A DNA stretch of 48,959 nt. It comes from CAZCDS01 sp964497585 (lineage in GTDB: Bacteria; Desulfobacterota; Desulfomonilia; Desulfomonilales; Desulfomonilaceae). The position numbers were made by a program, and so were the translations under genes. Positions 33,726-40,728 of the stretch are shown here, one piece after another. Position 1 is the first letter of the stretch. Every line of letters starts with the position of its first letter. Location: contig CAZCDS010000049.1 of assembly GCA_964497585.1 (NCBI GenBank), positions 1 through 48,959 of the forward strand, written 5' to 3'. The notes below the pieces were generated by a model. That model was not told where the DNA came from. It saw only the letters and a program-made list of their open reading frames with translations, and made no database searches.

Positions 33726-35219
33726 ATGTTTTGCTTCAGGAGAGACCTAACGATAGCTCTGGCATTCTGCATGGTATTCTTGTCGTTGCCGACTTTCGAG
33801 GCTTCAGCCCGAGATCTTGTGTCAACTGCGGACTGGAAGGATATCTCGATTCTCCCGACAAACGGAGACGCGGGGACGAACATCAAGATATCACTCACCG
33901 TGGACAAAACCCGTGTCCGGCCCGGAGAGAGGATTGTGCTCACCTTTCATGCTGATAGGGAATGCTATGTGACAATCATGGACGCTGGGACTTCAGGCAG
34001 AATCATTCGACTCTGGCCGAACAGATACTCCGGAATGAACAACAGGATCCCGGCGAATACCCGGATGAGTTTCCCCTCCGCCCGCGATAGGTTTGCGTAT
34101 GAGATCGGGGGTCCGAACGGCGTCGAGAGAATCATCGCCTATGCCACCTCCGAGCCTGGCAAGATCCTGTCAGAGCAAGAGTTCAAAGCTCTCGGCAAAA
34201 CCGGATTCACCCAGTACAAAGGCGGACTGAAGGACCTGGAGTCTCGAGTGAGGAAGTGCACAGGTGAGTTTTCTCAGAGGATCCATTGGGGGACGGCACA
34301 GCTCAACATCCCCGTAGGCCCGGCAATACCCACGCGTGTCCCCGAGACTCTTACGGGGACCACCTATATGCTTGCAGTGGGGGTCCCGACCGGAAATCTC
34401 AAATACTGCAAGCGTGACGCGCAGGCATTTGCTGACACACTGATTCGGAAGGTGGGCGTCAAAAGAGCGAACGTACGACTCATCCTCGGGTCTGCCGCCA
34501 CATATGACGGTATGGCTTCCGGCCTGCGATGGCTGGCCAAGAGCACTCAACCGGAAGATGCCGCAGTTATTTTCTTCAGCGGCCATGGTACCTCCATCCC
34601 TGATGAGGCTCCCTTGGACGAGGATGACGGTCGTGACGAGTGTTTCGTCCTCCACTACACCCGCCGTCCAGCCAATAACAGAGAAGCGCTAAAACGGAAG
34701 ATACTCATGAAGGACGACGATTTCAACAAATTCGTTAAGTTGATACCGGCCCGGAAGAAACTCATCGTAGTCGACGCCTGTCACAGCGGAACCATAAACA
34801 AGTGGAAGGGACTGGAATCGGGAGATCTGGTTTCAAAATTCCTTCCTTTGAAGAGCGCCCTGACAGGAGAAACGATGTGGATGCTCAAGCAGGATGCTCA
34901 AAGCGTCAGCTACGGCAATGACCATGAGGCACTCATTTCCGCCTGCCTGGACAACCAGGCCGCCTATGAGAACCGAAAACTCAAGGGTGGGGTGTTCATA
35001 ACGCATTTCATTCGTGCCATTAACGGCGGAGCGCGAAACATGGAGGAAGCATTCTTCAAGGCACGAACTGCTGTGATTGAAACGAGCACGGAAGCACAAC
35101 GTCAATCGCGAGGGAAAAGCAAAATACAAACCCCCAGCCTCACTGATCCTCACCGTATTGCACGGCATTTCACATTTTCGGACTCACGCGAGCCTGGGCA
35201 AAAGGAGCTAGACCGATGA
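33726..35219 (+). CDS. Exported DUF4384-caspase protein
   Basis: This 497-residue protein has a signal peptide (1 to about 30, ending EASA). The DUF4384 domain (about 48-138) shows RPGERIVLTFHADRECYVTI, then RLWPNRY, then RIPANTRM and ERIIAYAT. The caspase domain (about 213-450) has H287 in FFSGHGTS and C352 in VVDACHSGT, closer to metacaspase-type sequences than the three minus-strand caspases. The acidic stretch DEDDGRDE after the His motif may bind calcium, as in metacaspases; this is inference. ATG at 33726 after GGGAGGG. Its stop overlaps the start of the next DUF4384 gene (ATGA), so the two are translationally coupled. Confidence 0.88.
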   Translation: MFCFRRDLTIALAFCMVFLSLPTFEASARDLVSTADWKDISILPTNGDAGTNIKISLTVDKTRVRPGERIVLTFHADRECYVTIMDAGTSGRIIRLWPNRYSGMNNRIPANTRMSFPSARDRFAYEIGGPNGVERIIAYATSEPGKILSEQEFKALGKTGFTQYKGGLKDLESRVRKCTGEFSQRIHWGTAQLNIPVGPAIPTRVPETLTGTTYMLAVGVPTGNLKYCKRDAQAFADTLIRKVGVKRANVRLILGSAATYDGMASGLRWLAKSTQPEDAAVIFFSGHGTSIPDEAPLDEDDGRDECFVLHYTRRPANNREALKRKILMKDDDFNKFVKLIPARKKLIVVDACHSGTINKWKGLESGDLVSKFLPLKSALTGETMWMLKQDAQSVSYGNDHEALISACLDNQAAYENRKLKGGVFITHFIRAINGGARNMEEAFFKARTAVIETSTEAQRQSRGKSKIQTPSLTDPHRIARHFTFSDSREPGQKELDR

Positions 35220-35995
35220 AAACTTTCAAGACTTTTGTTGGCTTCTGCACCATCTTGATCTTCGTTGGCTTGACGTACACGGGCCAAGCGAAGAACAACT
35301 GCGCCACCGAACCTAATGCCATCCCGGCTATTTCAAAGCCTGCGCTCGTTCTCCAGGACAGCGGTCTCTTGAATAGGGCGCAACTCAGTGGGATCGAAGC
35401 AATTCCTCCTTCGGCAGCGACAAAGCCAGCCGCCTGCGCAAGATCGACGAAACCCGCACAGGAGTCAACCTCTGTGGTCCCGCAAGCGAGCAAACGCGAC
35501 GAATCGTTCGCTATTACTCTCAAGTTGGCTGATCGGAAGTCCGAGTACGCCGTCGGAGACACCATAAGCTTTGTGTTTGAGAGTAATCGCGACTGCACAG
35601 TGACGCTTATCGCCATTGGCACGAGCGGCCGCGTGGAACAGATCTTTCCCAACGCATGGCATCCGTACAACAAAGTCAAGAAGGGTGAGAGCTTCAGAAT
35701 CCCCGCGACGGACAGTCCCATGCGATTCACCGTAACAGGTCCACCGGGAACAGAATGTGTCAAGGCAATTGCGACGGTGCAGCCCTGCGGACCTCTTTCC
35801 AAGGCCCCAGAGTCGCTCGGGTGCGAAAGCTGCAAGAGCAGGTGTTTCGAGAGGCCTTCAGCTCATTCCCCGCGGACAACAGCTCGGGAAGAGAGCGGCA
35901 CCTGGAAAGAGACATCGCTCACGTTCAAAGTTGTTCAGCCGAGGAAGCAGTCCTGCTGCGGTCTCGGCGCCCCGGCCCAGGAGACTCCTAAATGA
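35216..35995 (+). CDS. Exported DUF4384 protein coupled to a caspase
   Basis: This 259-residue protein has a signal peptide (about 1-25, ending TGQA), then a linker rich in Ala, Pro and Ser. The DUF4384 domain (about 95-190) shows EYAVGDTISFVFESNRDCTV, then GRVEQIFPNAWHPYNKV, then GTECVKAIAT. A Cys-rich segment (CESCKSRC, later SCCG) closes the protein and may form disulphides. The start codon overlaps the stop of the DUF4384-caspase gene by four bases. The pair probably makes a fixed ratio of protease and non-catalytic partner. The DUF4384 domain is most like that of its upstream neighbour in layout. Confidence 0.82.
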   Translation: MKTFKTFVGFCTILIFVGLTYTGQAKNNCATEPNAIPAISKPALVLQDSGLLNRAQLSGIEAIPPSAATKPAACARSTKPAQESTSVVPQASKRDESFAITLKLADRKSEYAVGDTISFVFESNRDCTVTLIAIGTSGRVEQIFPNAWHPYNKVKKGESFRIPATDSPMRFTVTGPPGTECVKAIATVQPCGPLSKAPESLGCESCKSRCFERPSAHSPRTTAREESGTWKETSLTFKVVQPRKQSCCGLGAPAQETPK

Positions 35996-36071
35996 CTGGA
36001 GTTGAGTTCAGCTCCCAAAACGGTTCTGTTCCGCTCGCCATAAAACACGCTTGCACGGAAGGAGATATGTC

Positions 36072-36674
36072 ATGAAGAGACTGCTCGCTTGTATACTGGC
36101 CTGTCTTCTCCTGATTCCCGTATTCGCATTAGCGGAATCGTACGAACAGTTCAAGAAACTGAAGGCCGAAGAGGAAACCCCCACTTTGGCGCCCAAAGAA
36201 GAACCGAAGATCATTCCAAAAGACGTGATCATCCGGGATCTCACGCGAGCCGTGGCTCCGGGCCGCGCCGCGGCGGTAGTCTTTTCCAGTGAACTCATTC
36301 TCTTCGATTACGGCTCTTCCCGGCTGAGAGAGAGTTCCTACCGCCAGTTGATCGAAATTGCTGCCGCGTTGCGGGCTTCCGCTCTTGCTTACATTCCCCA
36401 TTTCTTCGTTGATGGTCACACGTGCAGCATCGGAAGCGATGCAAACAACTGCCGTCTCTCCTGGCGCAGGGCTAACAGCGTGGTTCGATATCTTGTTGAA
36501 TACGGGGGCGTGCCACCTAGCAAGCTGATTCCCCGCGGCTTCGGTGAGTGTTGCCCAGTAGCGCCCAATGACAATGAGTACAGCAGGAGACTCAATCGAC
36601 GAGTGGTTCTCAAGAGCGGCTTGACGGTCGTGGCAAGAGACCTGGCCGACAAGTGCTCCGGTGACTACAGGTAG
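36072..36674 (+). CDS. OmpA-family peptidoglycan-binding protein
   Basis: This 200-residue protein has a signal peptide (1 to about 22). A linker contains the motif PKDVIIRDLTR, which recurs in the downstream fusion protein. The OmpA C-terminal domain (about 75-185) has the family pattern LILFDYGSSRL, VDGHTCSIGSDANNCRLSWRRA, LIPRGFGE and RRLNRRVV, which usually binds peptidoglycan diaminopimelate. ATG at 36072 after AAGGAGAT. It follows the DUF4384 gene by 76 bases. It is a stand-alone version of the N-terminal part of the OmpA-caspase protein at 37017 and may compete with or pair with it at the wall. Confidence 0.87.
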   Translation: MKRLLACILACLLLIPVFALAESYEQFKKLKAEEETPTLAPKEEPKIIPKDVIIRDLTRAVAPGRAAAVVFSSELILFDYGSSRLRESSYRQLIEIAAALRASALAYIPHFFVDGHTCSIGSDANNCRLSWRRANSVVRYLVEYGGVPPSKLIPRGFGECCPVAPNDNEYSRRLNRRVVLKSGLTVVARDLADKCSGDYR

Positions 36675-37016
36675 CCCCGTTGAGTGCTCAGCTTGGGTAC
36701 AATTACCTGGAAAAGAGATGGAATCTCAACCTGAAAGACACAAGTCGGATGAGAGAGTCCATTATAGCGACGGCGATACCGGTTGCATCCGAAGGCTTCT
36801 GAACGAAGATTGGCGAGTCTTCAAATCTGAATGGCCGATATGGTATGGTCCCAGTAACACTCTTCGCCTGTGATCGGATACCGTCGTACGGGCTGCATGG
36901 GGGCAAGGTGTTTTTCGCGCAATGATCCGATAGACGTGGTTGCAGTTGGTCACCTTATCCCATATGTTGGGAACGAAGACCTCGACGGTCCCTCTGAACG
37001 GTATAGGCCGGCTGAC
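36675..37016. other. Intergenic region before the OmpA-caspase gene
   Basis: No firm gene is seen in these 342 bases. A 51-codon frame from 36719 has AAAAGAG just before its ATG, but no recognisable motif. The start region of the next gene lacks a clear ribosome site. Confidence 0.3.
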
Positions 37017-39341
37017 ATGCTCATACGGATTCTTCTCACCTTAGGCTGTCTTTTCTTGATGGGATCGGTAACTCTTGCCGAGACCTGGGAAGCGTTTCTG
37101 AAGCTCAAGGCCGCGGACGAGCGATGGGACGCGGCCGTCAAGGATACCCCGAGTATCAAGACGAAAGACGTTATCATCAGGGATCTGCTGAGGCCCGATG
37201 AACTGGAAGCGAAGCGGGAGGCGGTTTTCCCGAGCAACCTGATCCTCTTCGGGTACGGGTCCTGGACCATCCGGCAACAATCGCATCGACAATTGAAGGA
37301 GATAGCCGAGGCGCTGCGAGCCCCCGCGCTCCGACACGTTCCCTACTTCTATGTTGACGGTCACACATGCAGCATTGGAAGCGATGCAAACAACCTGCGT
37401 TTATCGCGGAACCGAGCCCATGCTGTGGTATCGACGCTCGTGCGCACGTACGGGATAAGCCGGGACCGGCTACGGCCCCGGGGTTTTGGCGAAAGCCGGG
37501 CCATAGCACCCAACGAAACCCGTGTCGGTCGTCGCCTCAACCGTCGGGTCGTGCTGAAGCCGGGGCCTCCGGGGCAAACATATTCTCATCCCGTCGGCCC
37601 GCCCATGGTCGCTCCCAGGGGCCGTAAGGCGCTCATCATAGGAATAGAGGAATATTCGGATGACAAGCTGACGAATCTTAACGGGGTACGAAACGATGTC
37701 CGGATCCTCATGCAGGCCCTCACCGCGAACGGCATCTTCTCACGGAACGAGATTCTCACACTCACGGACCGGGAAGCCACCAAGGAGGGAATCGTCAGGA
37801 AGTTCAGACAGTGGCTCGTGGAGGGGACTCGACCTGGAGATCTCGCACTGTTCTACTTCAGTGGTCACGGGGTTCAGGTGTGGGATCGGAACGGGGACGA
37901 AGTTCTTGACGGCAGGGACGAGGCCTTGGTGTGCAGCGATACGGTCATTAGGGCCCGCAAGGTGCATCGTTCCTATCGGGGCATCATGGGCAGCGCATTC
38001 GAACCGCACGATATCGGGAACGTCCTGTTGGACGATGAAATCGCGGAACTCCTCAGGGAACTGAACGGTCGGACAATCATTTTCATCAGCGATTCCTGCC
38101 ACTCGGGAACTGTGCACAAGGCGATGGATCCGTTCTTCGTCCGGAACAAGACTCCGGAACAACCCGTCTCGTACAAAAGCGTCTTCGACGAGAGAGTGAG
38201 CACACCCGCGATCAAAGGTCTCGTCAGCGCAAAGACTAATATGGGAAGCGACCTGAGCGGTGGTTCCCTGAGCCTCGCAGTCTTCACCGCGTCCCAGGAC
38301 GGACGGCCCTCACAGATAGTTCCGTTCCACAGAGATCCCAAAGGCGAGCACAGCGTCTTTACGTGGCATCTCTACCATGGTCTGAACGGGAAGGCCGATC
38401 TGAACCGGGATGGGAATATCACGCTTGGCGAATTAGCTAGCTACGTGAAATCGGAGGTCCAGAGTCACGGGTTCAACCAGGTCCCGCAACATGAGTTTCA
38501 ACCGGTCGCCCTTGCTCGAGTCGCTATCGTGTCCGAGGCCTCTCCCGAGCCTCAGCGCATTGCACGGACCGAAAGAATCCCGTGCCACCTCAGGACCGGC
38601 ACTGGCTTGACAAACAGCGAAGCGGACAAGCTGCGATCGGAGATAACGCGGGCCCTCCCACGAATCCATTGGACTTCCGAGACCACACCGATCGTATGCC
38701 TCGTGACGGTCGAAAAGCGGGGCGGTTCTTTCGCAGTTCGGCTCTCGGATTCTACGGGCACGTACTGGGAGCCGCACGTCGGATCGACCATGGCCGAAGT
38801 GCTGCCCGGCCTGATCGGGAACATCAGAGCGTACGTCATCCAGACCGAAATCGCGGATTTGCGCAACCGAGCAGCGGGGGAGCGGTTTCATCTCGCGTAC
38901 GCGGTCAAGGGTCCAAAACCGAGGGCCACCGGCGAAGCCGTGGACGGGGACACAATCTCCTTCAGAGCCGCCGCGGACACTCAGGGGTACGCATATATCC
39001 TCAATGTGGATACGCTCGGAGTCATCCATCCACTCTACCCCGAACCGCATCATCGCCCCGGGCGGGTGAGTGCCACGAGAATAGTAGAGCTGGGTTCTGA
39101 AGGCGCTTTCAAAATCAAGCCACCCTTTGGCCGCGAGATGATCGTAGGGATCCTGCTCAATCAACCTTCAGCACGGCTGACCCGCCTCTGGGGAAAGGAC
39201 AAGATCGGCTGCGCCCGCGACCGTGACATGAAGGAACAGCAGCGGTTTCTGGACGCATTGTGGGATGAACTCGTTCAATCTGGATCGCCAAGAGGTACCT
39301 GGACATCGTGCACCCTGTTTCTCACGTCTTTCAGGAGGTGA
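37017..39341 (+). CDS. OmpA-caspase-DUF4384 fusion protein
   Basis: This 774-residue protein has a signal peptide (1 to about 20), the TKDVIIRDLL linker motif, an OmpA domain (about 65-185: VDGHTCSIGSDANNLRLS, RPRGFGES, RRLNRRVVL), and a caspase domain (about 203-500) with H284 in FYFSGHGVQ and C361 in ISDSCHSGT. After a middle region (510-610) comes a DUF4384-like domain (about 621-750: GYAYILNVDTLGVIHPLYPE, MIVGILLNQP). The OmpA part would fix the protease to peptidoglycan in the periplasm. The ATG at 37017 is picked for the signal peptide, although the ribosome site is weak; the frame is open to 36870. An EF-hand-like DLNRDGNITLGEL (about 460) follows the catalytic core. Confidence 0.88.
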   Translation: MLIRILLTLGCLFLMGSVTLAETWEAFLKLKAADERWDAAVKDTPSIKTKDVIIRDLLRPDELEAKREAVFPSNLILFGYGSWTIRQQSHRQLKEIAEALRAPALRHVPYFYVDGHTCSIGSDANNLRLSRNRAHAVVSTLVRTYGISRDRLRPRGFGESRAIAPNETRVGRRLNRRVVLKPGPPGQTYSHPVGPPMVAPRGRKALIIGIEEYSDDKLTNLNGVRNDVRILMQALTANGIFSRNEILTLTDREATKEGIVRKFRQWLVEGTRPGDLALFYFSGHGVQVWDRNGDEVLDGRDEALVCSDTVIRARKVHRSYRGIMGSAFEPHDIGNVLLDDEIAELLRELNGRTIIFISDSCHSGTVHKAMDPFFVRNKTPEQPVSYKSVFDERVSTPAIKGLVSAKTNMGSDLSGGSLSLAVFTASQDGRPSQIVPFHRDPKGEHSVFTWHLYHGLNGKADLNRDGNITLGELASYVKSEVQSHGFNQVPQHEFQPVALARVAIVSEASPEPQRIARTERIPCHLRTGTGLTNSEADKLRSEITRALPRIHWTSETTPIVCLVTVEKRGGSFAVRLSDSTGTYWEPHVGSTMAEVLPGLIGNIRAYVIQTEIADLRNRAAGERFHLAYAVKGPKPRATGEAVDGDTISFRAAADTQGYAYILNVDTLGVIHPLYPEPHHRPGRVSATRIVELGSEGAFKIKPPFGREMIVGILLNQPSARLTRLWGKDKIGCARDRDMKEQQRFLDALWDELVQSGSPRGTWTSCTLFLTSFRR

Positions 39342-39456
39342 ACTCTCGCCGAACGCTCGGCTACGAAGGATCCAAGAAGAGGAAGAAGGGAAGACATTTG
39401 AACTGCAGAGGCACGAAGGCTCGGAGAAGACAAATGTCTCCCGGTGAACTTCCGAG

Positions 39457-39489
39457 AAAAAAGGGACCGACGGCAGTGCCGCCGGTCCC
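39457..39489 (-). terminator. Rho-independent terminator of the minus-strand gene at 39522
   Basis: Arms GGGACCG-CGGC (39463-39474) and GCCG-CGGTCCC (39478-39489) form a strong GC stem with an AGT loop. On the minus strand it is followed by six T's (39462-39457). It lies 33 bases past the stop codon of the minus-strand gene and also faces the convergent OmpA-caspase gene. Confidence 0.85.
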
Positions 39490-39521
39490 TTGAAGCAGTA
39501 GCATACTGGTAAGACGAATGC

Positions 39522-39929
39522 TCAACGAGCAATATATTTCATTACCGTGGTTCCTCCCGCGGAGTTCTGGAACACGTGGGCAGGCCGTCCGACGGCATTC
39601 AGACCCACATCGACGATCTGGCTGTGACCTCCCGTGATCGTGCTGTATTCGTTGTACGTAGGCTGACCCCCTAACCGTGCAGGCCCGGTCCAGTATCCTA
39701 TTCTGCTGGGAAAACAAGGTCTTTCAGTCAGGCCACAGACCGGCGGAGGACACGCGGGAACACGTACCCGCGGAGGACATGTTTGAGGCACACATGGCGC
39801 GGGCGTCACCGTAATGTCAACGGGCACCACCGATGCGTACCACAGCCCGGCATATGCAGAGACGGTTCCGATTGCCACGACGGTAGCAATCACAAACCCC
39901 ATGCCGACAACTCTTGTCACCTTTTTCAT
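39522..39929 (-). CDS. Small exported Pro/Cys-rich protein
   Basis: This 135-residue protein has a signal peptide (1 to about 27, ending SAYA). A proline- and cysteine-rich segment follows (about 40-75; PAPCVPQTCPP, PACPPPVCGL, with six Cys). The C-terminal part is rich in Gly, Thr and Tyr and probably beta (STITGGHSQIVDVGLN, GGTTVMKYIAR). GGGAGG lies nine bases before the ATG. It is a single-gene unit closed by a good terminator. I do not recognise a family. The Cys pattern suggests disulphides, or metal or haem contact, in the periplasm; no CxxCH motif is present, so it is not a c-type cytochrome. Confidence 0.75.
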   Translation of the reverse strand: MKKVTRVVGMGFVIATVVAIGTVSAYAGLWYASVVPVDITVTPAPCVPQTCPPRVRVPACPPPVCGLTERPCFPSRIGYWTGPARLGGQPTYNEYSTITGGHSQIVDVGLNAVGRPAHVFQNSAGGTTVMKYIAR

Positions 39930-40359
39930 TCCTGATTACCTCCCTTTCTTTTCGCGGCTCTTTCTGAGATTCCGCTTGCCTCCCGTCTCGGGTCAAGCAG
40001 CGGCCAATCCTGAGACCCCTTGCCCGGACGGGCGTTTGTTGTTTCTTCCAGAAGCCGCTGTCCTATGAATCGAAATCGAATGCGATGCGTAACAAAAGTA
40101 GTCGGGTCGGCGCATACAGCATGGCTCTGATGAACTCTTGCCAGTTTTTTTGCTACGTCCGACGATCTCCTACGAACCATGCTTTCAGAGGCCGAAGGAC
40201 ATTAACCATACGTGGGTAGGTCTTGGCCGGTAGGGGAGCGGTGCAGCAATAGTCCCCATTTTATCTCGGTCGCTCCACGCGTACTCCACTCGCTCGACAA
40301 AATATCAGGCTCAGGAGGCTATGGAGAGTGTTGAATTCCGCCTGAAGAAAGGAACGATC
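39930..40359. other. Divergent intergenic region
   Basis: These 430 bases separate the minus-strand Cys-rich gene from the plus-strand small membrane protein gene. Promoters for both must lie here, but no convincing -35/-10 pair or repeat was identified. No gene is supported. Confidence 0.35.
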
Positions 40360-40545
40360 ATGTACGAAATAAATGGGAACTTGCATAATTTGCCTGAGTT
40401 TGTCACCTGGGACACACTTCTTGACACATTCGGGATCTATATCGTTGTTTCCGGTGCTGTTATGTTGGGCACAGCGCTCATCGTAATCATTCTCAGGTAT
40501 TTCATGTCACGTAGAAGCTGCGAGAGAGACGAAAAGATAACATGA
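40360..40545 (+). CDS. Small single-pass membrane protein
   Basis: This 61-residue protein has one transmembrane helix (about 26-48, IYIVVSGAVMLGTALIVIIL), an acidic N-terminal part and a basic, charged C-terminus (RYFMSRRSCERDEK), which predicts the N-terminus outside. The ATG at 40360 follows AAAGGAACG; a longer frame from 40321 is possible. It lies 183 bases before the methyltransferase fusion gene on the same strand. No family is recognised. Confidence 0.55.
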   Translation: MYEINGNLHNLPEFVTWDTLLDTFGIYIVVSGAVMLGTALIVIILRYFMSRRSCERDEKIT

Positions 40546-40728
40546 GGGCTTCTCTTGTTCATCATAAGCTCTGTTTGCTCCTCATTACACAGGAGACTTG
40601 AGGTTACCGAAGGTAGAATCCGACGATTTCGGGATTTGAATCCGCGGGTCAAGCGTCAGAAGAGATCTCATGTGGTGATCGCCAGTGACAGTCCACCTCA
40701 TGTTGAAACTCGGTCGGAGGTTACTACG

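Noticed and set aside
39522..39929. Cys-rich exported protein as a cytochrome c
   Set aside because: No CxxCH haem-binding motif is present.
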